From Anaerolineales bacterium (lineage in GTDB: Bacteria; Chloroflexota; Anaerolineae; Anaerolineales; E44-bin32), in assembly GCA_030642885.1 (NCBI GenBank), contig DAOWMX010000045.1, positions 1 through 10,914 on the forward strand: a stretch of DNA of 10,914 nucleotides, read 5' to 3'. The position numbers and the translations under genes are program-made. Shown here piece after piece: positions 1 to 6,518 of the stretch (positions within the stretch are counted from its first letter, which is position 1; every line of letters begins with the position of its first letter). A model generated the notes under the pieces. It ran no database searches and was not told where the DNA came from. It saw nothing but the letters and a program-made list of their open reading frames with translations.

Positions 1-3
1 CAT

Positions 4-23
4 TTTGTGAGCACTGTCACAAA
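4..23. promoter_or_regulatory. CRP/FNR-type palindromic operator candidate
   Basis: The sequence reads TTTGTGA, six spacer bases (GCACTG), then TCACAAA, a perfect 7-bp inverted repeat. Its core TGTGA-N6-TCACA is the textbook CRP half-site arrangement. It lies about 100 bases upstream of the start codon at 125. CRP/FNR-family regulators are widespread in bacteria, but I cannot see the cognate regulator here, nor whether the site serves the gene at 125 or one left of the window. Confidence 0.45.
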
Positions 24-124
24 CGGCATGCGCTCTACGTTTCAGGGATAGAAGCTGCACACAATCCGCGGTCTTTGAAATGACTACCGTATGAATATCG
101 AAAAGCCTTTGAAGGAGGCATCCC

Positions 125-1873
125 ATGCGTCGCAATCTCATGCTAACTCTCGCTCTTCTGCTTACGGCTCTTGCCCTGGGGGCATGTGGGGGTGGAACGC
201 CGCCTGCTTACTGCGACCCTGCAACTCTCGTCGCACCGCAATTGATCGAACCAAACGACGGGGGAATCTTCGTGCTTTACACCTCTCACCTTTTCTGGAC
301 CTATCCGGATGCCACCTGCGAGCCGGAAGGTTACAGGGCCGAAGTCAACACCGCCAGCGACTTCAGCGGGACGAATTACGGCGCGACCACGACCATGCCA
401 AATTCATTTGGCTGGCCGATTCCCTTGAATCCCAACACAACCTACTTCTGGCGCGTGCGGGCTACGGTTGGCGCGACCGAGGGCCCCTGGTCCGCTATTT
501 GGTCCTTCAACGCTCAACCTACCTGTGAGCTTTCAACGCTCATCGCTCCTACCCCGCTCTGGCCATCAGAAGGGTACGAATTCATGCTGGACGCCCCCGC
601 ATACCAATGGACCTACGCGGACAGCGCCTGCGTTCCAGCAGGCTACCACGTGCAGGCGTCCAGCGATCTCGCGTTCACAACCATCGGGCTGGACATGAGG
701 GATGAAAATCCCGAGATGCTCTGGACACCCCCACCAGGCACATCCCTGGGGAACTGCTTAACCTGGTACTGGCGTGTTGCCGCCATCGACGGAGGCGCGG
801 ATGGCCCCTGGTCCGACCCGGTGAGTTTCGGCATCAACGTTGGTGGGGCATGCCCTGTTGTTCCTTGCGCTCTCGAGGATTTAGTGGCACCCTTTCCAGT
901 GGCGCCAGCCCATTACAGCATCGTAAACACACTCACCCCGTCGCTGCAGTGGAATTACCCCGGCAGCTGCGAGCCAGGAAGCTACGCCATCCGCCTCTCC
1001 GACGTTTTTGACATGTCCGACACCAGCCTTTTCGGCGGCACCGGCACGCCGGGGACATCCTGGGGACCCGGTGTGCCCCTCGAACCCGCTACCCAGTATT
1101 GGTGGCAGGTAGCCGGTTGGATCGGCATATCGACCGGACCCTACAGCCCCAAACTAACCTTTTTCACAGGTCCCGAATGTGCTTCGATCAGTGAGACTGG
1201 CGCGCCGGATTTACTCTCGCCAGAGGATGGGGCAACCGTTACCGAGAATCCCGCCTGGCTGCATTACAGCCATAGTTCCTCGGGATGCCTGCCCGACGGC
1301 TACTTCGCCGACCTGCAGACTGTCTCCGACTTCAGTGGAACCAATGAGTTGGGGGAATTCCATATCCCGGGCACAAACATCATCACCGAAGCCCTCAGCG
1401 ACTGCACGACGTACTACTGGCGCATGGCTGCAATACAGGACAGCACGCACGGTCCTCTATCCGAAATACGCTCCTTCACAACGAATTTCGATGGGACCTG
1501 CCCGCTGTCTCCTTTTCAGCCGTTCGCAAAAGCCATTGAGGATCTCATCTGCCGCTTCGGACCTCGACCGCAGTCTGAAATTCGTGGTTACTTCCTAATC
1601 GGGGAGGAATCACCCATCCACGCGCAGGATCTGCGGCATGAATGGTGGGTGATTGAAAACCCCGACAACCCTGTCGAACTCTGTTGGGTGCTGCAGAAAG
1701 GGGTGGAACCGCAAGGCGACATCAGCGGTGTGCCGATGTGGAACGCTCCGGAGGAGGATGAGCCTGCGCCACAATGCCATCGCGATTTGAACCAGGAAGA
1801 TTGCATTGCTGCCGGCGGTAAATGGAAAACATCCGCTGCGGCAGCTGGGCAGGACTACTGTGAGTGTCCCTGA
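125..1873 (+). CDS. Surface lipoprotein with four FnIII-like repeats and SH3-like Cys-rich tail
   Basis: This is a 582-residue exported lipoprotein with no assignable enzymatic role. The start is set by an AAGGAGG ribosome-binding site (112-118) six bases before the ATG. Residues 1-21 form a lipoprotein signal peptide with lipobox LGAC (Cys21 lipidated). Four repeats of about 105 residues follow, starting at Cys30, Cys134, Cys248 and Cys352. Each has a second Cys 34-36 residues later in a C-x-P-x-x-Y context (Cys65, 169, 282, 388) and a late Y-[FYW]-W-[RQ] strand followed by a GP-[WYL]-S turn and a terminal Phe, typical of FnIII-like folds. Residues about 470-537 (ICRFGP, WWVIENPDNP, CWV, GDISGVP) match the degenerate SH3-like module I associate with Chloroflexota lipoproteins. 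The final 32 residues contain four Cys (551, 560, 579, 581). A structural or adhesive surface role is inference. A strong hairpin follows the stop codon. Confidence 0.87.
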   Translation: MRRNLMLTLALLLTALALGACGGGTPPAYCDPATLVAPQLIEPNDGGIFVLYTSHLFWTYPDATCEPEGYRAEVNTASDFSGTNYGATTTMPNSFGWPIPLNPNTTYFWRVRATVGATEGPWSAIWSFNAQPTCELSTLIAPTPLWPSEGYEFMLDAPAYQWTYADSACVPAGYHVQASSDLAFTTIGLDMRDENPEMLWTPPPGTSLGNCLTWYWRVAAIDGGADGPWSDPVSFGINVGGACPVVPCALEDLVAPFPVAPAHYSIVNTLTPSLQWNYPGSCEPGSYAIRLSDVFDMSDTSLFGGTGTPGTSWGPGVPLEPATQYWWQVAGWIGISTGPYSPKLTFFTGPECASISETGAPDLLSPEDGATVTENPAWLHYSHSSSGCLPDGYFADLQTVSDFSGTNELGEFHIPGTNIITEALSDCTTYYWRMAAIQDSTHGPLSEIRSFTTNFDGTCPLSPFQPFAKAIEDLICRFGPRPQSEIRGYFLIGEESPIHAQDLRHEWWVIENPDNPVELCWVLQKGVEPQGDISGVPMWNAPEEDEPAPQCHRDLNQEDCIAAGGKWKTSAAAAGQDYCECP

Positions 1874-1894
1874 TAAAAGACTCTAAATAATTAC

Positions 1895-1922
1895 CGAGGG
1901 CTTCCCAACTGGGAGGCCCTCG
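1895..1922 (+). terminator. Strong hairpin after lipoprotein gene, no U-tract
   Basis: Bases 1895-1906 pair with 1911-1922 as a continuous 12-bp stem (one G-U pair) closed by the 4-base loop AACT, 21 bases after the stop codon. The position suggests a transcription end or mRNA 3' stabiliser. No T-run follows on the plus strand, so it is not a canonical intrinsic terminator. On the minus strand the downstream sequence is somewhat T-rich, so function on either strand is possible. Confidence 0.5.
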
Positions 1923-2056
1923 ACATTCCCATGTTGCAGGCGAGTTGCTTTAATTAAGAATGAAAGCTCTGTCAGCAAAGGACGGATTTTAGCGAGAAGT
2001 GAACGTTGATTGTGGCGACGTATGCGTGGCCTGGGCCGATCCAGATGTCGCCCCCC

Positions 2057-2089
2057 AACCTCCCGCAGGTTTGAAACCTGCGGGAGGTT
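2057..2089. repeat. Perfect 33-nt palindromic repeat (family P1)
   Basis: Two 16-base arms (2057-2072 and 2074-2089) are exact reverse complements around a single central G. The arms start AACCTCCCGCAGG. Diverged copies of the same palindrome occur at 3861-3892 and 6445-6475, so this is a dispersed family and not only a local hairpin. It is REP-like or MITE-like in size and symmetry. It could form a cruciform or a transcript hairpin. No associated transposase is seen. Confidence 0.8.
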
Positions 2090-2101
2090 TAATCTCACAC
2101 C

Positions 2102-2177
2102 TCAAGGCGCATCCCGCGACCGGAAGCCAAGCTTCCCGAATCCAAAAAAAACAACCCATCACTAGCATGGGCAGAAT
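2102..2177 (+). repeat. Dispersed composite repeat, copy 1 (family P4)
   Basis: This stretch starts TCAAGGCGCA, contains GACCGGAAGC-N3-GCTTCC (6-bp stem 2122-2127 with 2131-2136), and ends with a block reading ACAACCCATCACTAGCATGG followed by GCAGAATC. The same three blocks occur in the same order at 10704-10790, with small length differences between them. The hairpin core alone also recurs inverted at 6346-6365. Shared order of three blocks argues for common descent. Confidence 0.65.
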
Positions 2178-2304
2178 CTTAGGATTGGCCGATCTTAAAA
2201 AAACAAGAAAGTTTGGATCCGTCAAGGAAGGTCGCATTGGCGCCGTACCCTTGTGAGACTATCGACCGCTCACCCGCCCCCAACACCCCGGCTACAAAGC
2301 CTGA

Positions 2305-2481
2305 TTACAAAAACCGGATCAACAGCCACACCATGGCGAGAGCGACGGTGATGAGCAGCGCCGGGAATCCCTTCTTGATGAAGTACGAATAGGAACACAC
2401 GCTTCGAAAATCCGCTGAAACTTGAGAGATCAACCCAATAACCACACCGAACATACCATACCATGGAGGGTCGATGACCAT
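2305..2481 (-). pseudogene. C-terminal remnant of a membrane permease (ion-transporter-like)
   Basis: A 58-codon minus-strand frame (ATG at 2481, TAA at 2305-2307) ends in YFIKKGFPALLITVALAMVW followed by LLIRFL. An aromatic-F-x-K-x-G-x-P motif leading into one hydrophobic helix that ends the protein is what I know from the last helix of ArsB/NhaD/SLC13-type (ion transporter superfamily) permeases. A second hydrophobic stretch lies near residues 10-20 (GMFGVVIGLI). A real permease would be about 400 residues or more, and an in-frame TGA sits four codons before the ATG. A decayed gene end is therefore the best reading. The frame stays open for about 35 codons above that TGA, but I do not recognise the product. 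Alternatives are a genuine small membrane protein or chance. Confidence 0.35.
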
Positions 2482-2694
2482 GCTGCTACCTCAAATTTCA
2501 GGGATTGTCAGACTACAGATATACCCACGACCTCGATCTTCTCCCCCTGTATCCTTAATTGTCAGGTAGTTGGGAATTCCCGCAGCATTTCCACGGTACA
2601 ATCGTCAGTGTAGGCAGTTATTGAAACCAGTTTCCATGTGGATCGGAAGCTTAACGCTCAGGTGCACGAATGGGAATAATTAGGAGATGTGGAG

Positions 2695-3591
2695 ATGACG
2701 ATGTGTACTAGAAAAAACCGCACACAATCTTCATTACGAAACATCATTGGGATATCTGTTATAGGGCTTATGGTCTTATCCGCGTGTTCACTCACGCCCA
2801 CTGAGGTGAGGACGCAGGAAACCGGGTCAAACATCCAGGATCCGTCCCAAGCAGCGGCAACGCTTCCCCCAATATGGACGCCAACCAACACACAACCACC
2901 TGTCCCAACCCCGACAGAAACGCTCCCACCAACACTGGAGACCGCACAGCCGCTCGATCTTGGCGCTCTTGTTCCTGTGGAAATTGTGACCCCTATGCCC
3001 CATAGCGGCGATTTCACCGGATGGCAGCGGGTAGAGACGAAACTCGCCGCCTTCTGGCTCCCTGGGAGCTATGAAGTTGTCGACTTGGGAGGTGGCTTCG
3101 GAGAACTCTTTGGCGACTTTTTCGAGGATTTCGCCGTGGGTATGGGCGAATTAGTTGGAGAGTTAGGCAGTGAGTTAAGCGGTGACGGAACGACCCCCGA
3201 ACCACTCAATCTGGAGGATCTGAATGGCGCTTTCGAATTCGATTTCATCATTGCCACCGATGAAGACCTCTTAACAAGCGCATTCTTGATCAGCCAGCCG
3301 CGCGAGCCAGGAACCAACTTGGATGTACAGCTGCACGATGCAATAAACGGAATCGAGGGCGAATATACACTGCTCTCACTACAAGCGATCGAGGGGGCCA
3401 ATTATGAAATGGGACGAGCAATACTCGAAGTGCACGATCCAGAGCTGCAGATGATGGGCAACGTGCTGATGTACGTCATCCTTGGGAATGACAACGTCTG
3501 GACGCTTAGCTATCAGACCCCTTCGGTAAAATTCGATCAACTTATGCCGACCTTCGAGAAAAGTGCTGGTAGCTTCGAGATCAAACCGTAA
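2695..3591 (+). CDS. Lipoprotein with Thr/Pro linker and PsbP/Mog1-like domain
   Basis: This gene encodes a 298-residue exported lipoprotein of unknown function. The frame could open at GTG 2689, ATG 2695 or ATG 2701. I chose 2695 because AGGAG (2682-2686) lies eight bases before it. The signal peptide ends in lipobox LSAC (Cys31). A Thr/Pro-rich linker (about 58-86) spaces the globular part from the membrane. The globular region (about 107-298) begins GWQRVETKLAAFWLPGSYEV and ends LMPTFEKSAGSFEI. I recognise this pattern from Chloroflexota lipoproteins with a PsbP/Mog1/DcrB-like alpha-beta fold, but this is pattern memory and not a search. Residues about 132-164 form an unusual Gly/Phe/Glu-rich acidic stretch that looks inserted. 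The gene stands alone, with large non-coding gaps on both sides. Ligand and partners are unknown. Confidence 0.85.
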   Translation: MTMCTRKNRTQSSLRNIIGISVIGLMVLSACSLTPTEVRTQETGSNIQDPSQAAATLPPIWTPTNTQPPVPTPTETLPPTLETAQPLDLGALVPVEIVTPMPHSGDFTGWQRVETKLAAFWLPGSYEVVDLGGGFGELFGDFFEDFAVGMGELVGELGSELSGDGTTPEPLNLEDLNGAFEFDFIIATDEDLLTSAFLISQPREPGTNLDVQLHDAINGIEGEYTLLSLQAIEGANYEMGRAILEVHDPELQMMGNVLMYVILGNDNVWTLSYQTPSVKFDQLMPTFEKSAGSFEIKP

Positions 3592-3802
3592 AATCAGCCC
3601 CTTCCAAAACACCTTTTAGCTGCCAAGAACAGCGAAATACAATCCTATGGAAAATCCTTCCAGTGGGCCCGATCATAGTTTGGTTGAACGATCCAGAGTC
3701 TCTCTACAATACTGCTCCATAATGTGAGGTTAGGAAGCTCTCCTTACGATCGCAGGCGCACGTGTCGGGGGGTGATTTGGTCCTCGACTAGATATCTTAC
3801 GC

Positions 3803-3830
3803 GTATAGACGCAGCATGCTGCGTTTTTAC
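3803..3830. repeat. Degenerate copy of 28-nt palindrome (family P2)
   Basis: The core ACGCAGCATGCTGCGT (3809-3824) is a perfect 16-bp palindrome. Over 28 bases the element matches the perfect copy at 6417-6444 at 25 positions. The outer arms have diverged (GTATAG against TTTTAC), so only the inner stem is still symmetrical. Confidence 0.75.
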
Positions 3831-3860
3831 AACCAAATATGATGCGTACCTTCATCGAAG

Positions 3861-3892
3861 CCTCCCGCGGTTTTTTTCTGTCCTGCGAGAGG
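3861..3892. repeat. Degenerate copy of P1 palindrome
   Basis: Left arm CCTCCCGCGG and right arm CCTGCGAGAGG pair with one mismatch and one G-T pair around a T-rich loop. Both arms match the P1 palindrome at 2057-2089, with one base missing on the left and one substitution on the right. Confidence 0.6.
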
Positions 3893-3924
3893 GTAGATGA
3901 GCGCGGTGGTTCATTAGCGAATTT

Positions 3925-3946
3925 GTAGAGACGCTCTGGTCTCTAC
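3925..3946. repeat. Short variant of P2 palindrome
   Basis: GTAGAGAC (3925-3932) and GTCTCTAC (3939-3946) form a perfect 8-bp inverted repeat around GCTCTG. The arms equal the outer arms of the perfect P2 copy at 6417-6444, while the central GCAGCATGCTGC is replaced by a short loop. Confidence 0.7.
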
Positions 3947-3966
3947 GATTGAATTAGGTAAGTAAC

Positions 3967-3988
3967 GGGCCGACCCATGTGTCGGCCT
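3967..3988. repeat. Palindrome with GGCCGAC arms (family P3)
   Basis: GGCCGAC (3968-3974) and GTCGGCC (3981-3987) are a perfect 7-bp inverted repeat around CCATGT, extended by a G-T pair. A half copy that retains GGTCGGCCTCTACGATT lies at 6518-6534. Its right arm is the start of the 81-base repeat at 3981-4061. Confidence 0.65.
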
Positions 3989-4061
3989 ATACGATTAATT
4001 AATGTCGTGGAGCCGGGTAACGTCAATCCACTTGGTCGCACTCATAATTTTGATGAGAACC
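3981..4061 (+). repeat. 81-nt direct repeat, copy A (next to sortase 3' end)
   Basis: This segment aligns without gaps to 6519-6599. I count about 56 of 81 identical positions, concentrated at the ends: GTCGGCCT-x-TACGATT at the left and a 28-base block TGGTCG...GAGAACC with 24 matches at the right. Equal length and conserved ends indicate a shared origin. It ends seven bases from the sortase stop codon. Confidence 0.6.
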
Positions 4062-4068
4062 GAAAATA

Positions 4069-6180
4069 TTAATGAGAAATGTTAGGTTTGACACTCAGGA
4101 GGATTGCACGCACGATCGACCGGTTTGAATACTCACCAGATTCATCATCAAAGCCAGCGCAGGTGATGAGCGTCACCCAATCGTAATCCTCGTGCTTAAG
4201 CGCTGAGCTATCATCCGGGTGGGTTAGAAAAACCTCACGTACATTGTAGATGTAATCAAGTCCTGCAGTTCGGATAACGACTTCATCCCCCCACCTTAGT
4301 TGCGATAATCTCGCGAAGGGTCCAGGCAGTCCATTAGGAAGCACATTATGAGCCGATAGAGCAGTATTGCCCGCCCAAGTGGGGAATGCCGTTCCGTCCA
4401 AATAGCCGACCTGGTTCCAAAGCCATGTTACGTCCCAACCACGCTCTGACATCGGCACTCCTACGATCGAGGTTTCAACCCCTAAACGTGGTATGAGTAA
4501 ATCAAGCGCTCCATATGCCTTATATTGCAGCATCAACGGTTGTCTTGATATTGAAGTCACTTGATCGGGAGCGAAACCTGTAGGAGGGAGTGTCGGATCC
4601 TCAACCGAACATTCCACCTGGATTGATGTTGGGTCATCATCCCATGTGAAACTATCCGTATCCTGGTCAATTCCATCATCGATAGTGGGATCGTCGCTCA
4701 ATTCGTCGACCGAGTTGAGACCGTCCCCGTTGGGATCCATCCAGACTCGCGCCTGGTTTGAGATTGTGCGGCAATTCGCGCCGGAGGCCAACCTCACCTG
4801 ATAGGAAAGCGTAACCACCCCACCAGCCGGGATCGCCCCATTCCATTCCATTCGATCCAGACCGCTGTTGTACGTCAACACCCCTGAGGAAGCGTTCTCG
4901 GAGCCCAACACCAATGATGTGTAGGCCGGAAGATAGTCGGAGAGCTCAGGGGCTGCGTTATCCGCCTGCGCGTAATCGTTCTGCTGGTTGGTTATTTGGA
5001 GTGAGTACGTCAGCGTATCGCCGGGCTGGACCAGACCACCATTGTCATCTACTACAGCCATTGTTGCTGTGGAAAAGATTAAGTTACCGAAACCTCCAGA
5101 GGTGTATGCAAACCACGTTGCGTACTCCGGGATGCCGGTTCGCTCCGTGTCGTTCACCTGGTCCTCGTCCATATGCACGCGGATTCGAGTCGTCTCGATT
5201 CCCGTCAGACACAAACGGACCCAAGCACCATTCCCTCCGTTCATGCTGTTGTGCTGGCTCACGACATTTGGCGCCGCTGCAAATGTAAAGCTGCCGATAC
5301 CATAACAGCCATCGTCGTGCCGATCGACCATACGGCTCGCGGTTCGGTCTACATCGTAGAAGTTACCTGCATTGCTCCCCGCTCCGCGCTCGACAGCTGC
5401 CCAGGCGATAGCTTCAGCTCCATGCGAGGAAGTAACCTCTGCTCCCTCCAGCGCGATCCGGAAGCCAGTGGTGGATGGCGGCGATCCTCTTCCACCGCTG
5501 GTACCCCAAACCGAGGTCGATATCCAATCGGAATCAATCGAGGTCATCACTTGGTGGAAAACAGCCGGCGCACTTGGGTAGGTATGCACATAGGGCATCA
5601 GATCGGAATTGTTGGCGCCACCAATCCCAGATCGGACAGTACTGGTGCTGTGGAGAGCAGCTTCCAATTCCGTGCCGTCACGGAAAGTCCATGCTCCCTC
5701 TTCGATAACCCAATACTGCACCGTCTCATTCAGCCAGCCGCCTGCAGGTGGGCAGACGACACCCCCCGCGGCTCCACCCGCATTCTCGCAAGGACTCTGG
5801 ATGCCAATCTGAAAGGACCCCGCGCTGACATTCCGAATACGCACGCTGAGCGATAGATCGTTAGCATGCGTAACCGGACCGGCGATGACGACTGGGTTAA
5901 CATAGGACTTCTGAAAGGCGACGGTCGCCCATACGCCATTATCGACCGTATTCGAAAGCGTTACCTCTCCGACCTCAAAAAAGCCCCCTGATTCAGCCTG
6001 TTGGGGAAAACCAATAAGAATTAGCGTTGCCAGGACTAAAAAGAAGGTTGATGCGACTCGATAGAGCCGATATCTAAACAACATCGGCAAATACACATAA
6101 ATGCTTCGAAAAGGCCAACTTATTTGGTCCAAGAATCGATACAGTCCGGATAAAAAAGAAATATGGACCAGTTCCCCCAT
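4069..6180 (-). CDS. Sortase fused to lectin-like and DUF11 domains, with internal LPPTG
   Basis: This 703-residue surface protein ends in a sortase domain. Sortases are transpeptidases that cleave a sorting motif and join it to an amine acceptor. A hydrophobic segment (about 42-60) anchors or exports it. Residues about 65-340 look H-type-lectin-like (WATVAFQKSYVNPVVIA, YWVIEEGAWTF), possibly in two units. Residues about 365-525 are a DUF11-type domain (QPGDTLTYSLQITN) containing a calcium-loop-like DPNGDGLNSVDE (482-493). LPPTG lies at 531-535, directly before the sortase domain (about 558-697). Candidate catalytic residues are His611 (ALSAHN), Cys674 (TLITC) and Arg687 (EYSNRSIVRA). The start is uncertain: no good ribosome-binding site precedes ATG 6180, and ATG 6084 would give a more typical signal anchor (MLFRYRLYR before the helix). 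The gene stands alone and its flanks carry directly repeated elements. The natural substrate is unknown. Confidence 0.9.
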   Translation of the reverse strand: MGELVHISFLSGLYRFLDQISWPFRSIYVYLPMLFRYRLYRVASTFFLVLATLILIGFPQQAESGGFFEVGEVTLSNTVDNGVWATVAFQKSYVNPVVIAGPVTHANDLSLSVRIRNVSAGSFQIGIQSPCENAGGAAGGVVCPPAGGWLNETVQYWVIEEGAWTFRDGTELEAALHSTSTVRSGIGGANNSDLMPYVHTYPSAPAVFHQVMTSIDSDWISTSVWGTSGGRGSPPSTTGFRIALEGAEVTSSHGAEAIAWAAVERGAGSNAGNFYDVDRTASRMVDRHDDGCYGIGSFTFAAAPNVVSQHNSMNGGNGAWVRLCLTGIETTRIRVHMDEDQVNDTERTGIPEYATWFAYTSGGFGNLIFSTATMAVVDDNGGLVQPGDTLTYSLQITNQQNDYAQADNAAPELSDYLPAYTSLVLGSENASSGVLTYNSGLDRMEWNGAIPAGGVVTLSYQVRLASGANCRTISNQARVWMDPNGDGLNSVDELSDDPTIDDGIDQDTDSFTWDDDPTSIQVECSVEDPTLPPTGFAPDQVTSISRQPLMLQYKAYGALDLLIPRLGVETSIVGVPMSERGWDVTWLWNQVGYLDGTAFPTWAGNTALSAHNVLPNGLPGPFARLSQLRWGDEVVIRTAGLDYIYNVREVFLTHPDDSSALKHEDYDWVTLITCAGFDDESGEYSNRSIVRAILLSVKPNISH

Positions 6181-6345
6181 TTATATAACCCGCTTGTCCT
6201 CTGATGGTGAGAGAATAATCCCCTTGGACCACCAGAAAGCGAGTTCCTGTGTGAGAAACTGCTCCTGAATAGATACGCAAAGTATAGTACAGAGCAGGCA
6301 ATCGCAACAGGAGGATGTCAAGTATTATCCGCATTTTGTGGGGGC

Positions 6346-6365
6346 AGGAAGCCCTGCTTCCGGTC
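6346..6365 (-). repeat. Inverted partial copy of P4 hairpin core
   Basis: GGAAGC (6347-6352) pairs with GCTTCC (6356-6361) around CCT, followed by GGTC. Read on the minus strand this is GACCGGAAGCAGGGCTTCCT, matching the cores at 2119-2136 and 10726-10744. The flanking blocks of those copies are absent. Confidence 0.55.
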
Positions 6366-6415
6366 AATACAACCTCCAGAGGAACGTGGGTACACCACAC
6401 TCCTTACCACCTCTT

Positions 6416-6445
6416 TGTAGAGACGCAGCATGCTGCGTCTCTACA
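6416..6445. repeat. Perfect 30-nt palindrome (family P2)
   Basis: The sequence from 6416 to 6445 equals its own reverse complement, with arms beginning TGTAGAGACGCAGCA. Related copies are at 3803-3830 (25 of 28 positions) and 3925-3946 (outer arms only). From memory, similar GTAGAGACGCAGC palindromes are common in Chloroflexota and some cyanobacteria. A P1 copy abuts it directly. Confidence 0.8.
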
Positions 6446-6475
6446 CCTCCCTATGGTTTTGAACATATGGGAGGT
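6445..6475. repeat. Degenerate copy of P1 palindrome abutting P2
   Basis: ACCTCCC (6445-6451) pairs with GGGAGGT (6469-6475). Across 29 bases I count 21 identities to the perfect P1 element at 2057-2089. Its first base is the last base of the P2 palindrome, so the two elements are fused head to tail. Confidence 0.55.
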
Positions 6476-6518
6476 TGAGAGATAACCGGTTGCTTCAAGG
6501 CAGCGGACAGACGCACGG

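Larger units (their letters stand above)
1874..2694. other. Intergenic region with hairpins, dispersed repeats and a transporter remnant
   Basis: This 820-base stretch between two lipoprotein genes has no convincing intact gene. It contains the hairpin at 1895-1922, the perfect palindrome at 2057-2089, a dispersed repeat at 2102-2177 and a minus-strand permease-like remnant at 2305-2481. The open frames at 1999-2256 (+) and 1989-2237 (-) run through the palindrome and repeat and look incidental. Bases 2490-2680 hold nothing I can name apart from the ribosome-binding site of the next gene. Confidence 0.7.
3592..4068. other. Intergenic region dense in palindromic repeats
   Basis: The 477 bases between the 3' ends of two convergent genes carry no plausible ORF. 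The left 200 bases are mostly featureless. The stretch GCGCACGTGTCGGGG near 3757-3771 may be a decayed relative of the palindrome at 3967-3988. From 3803 onward four palindromic elements and an 81-base repeat follow in close order, ending seven bases before the stop codon of the sortase gene. Confidence 0.7.

Noticed and set aside
75..95. Promoter formed by TTGAAA and TATGAA upstream of the first gene
   Set aside because: The two boxes are only nine bases apart, far from the usual 16-18.
91..528. 145-codon plus-strand open frame overlapping the first lipoprotein
   Set aside because: It is out of frame with the strongly supported lipoprotein, which has the ribosome-binding site, signal peptide and repeats.
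1999..2256. 85-codon plus-strand open frame and its minus-strand counterpart
   Set aside because: Both are built largely from the perfect palindrome and the P4 repeat, so an open frame is easily accidental. No ribosome-binding site or domain is visible.
3803..4061. Possible CRISPR array
   Set aside because: The repeated elements are different palindromes with irregular spacing and variable length, not one direct repeat with uniform spacers, and no cas gene is present.
5173..5856. 227-codon plus-strand open frame
   Set aside because: It lies fully antisense to the sortase gene, whose translation shows clear domains and catalytic motifs. The antisense product has no recognisable domain or sensible composition.
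6074..6400. 108-codon minus-strand open frame upstream of the sortase
   Set aside because: It overlaps the sortase start and reads through a dispersed repeat (6346-6365). No domain is visible.
4062..6415. Insertion sequence or transposon carrying the sortase
   Set aside because: The flanking repeats are direct, diverged and palindromic rather than terminal inverted repeats, and no transposase is encoded. I keep only the weaker claim that repeats bracket the gene.
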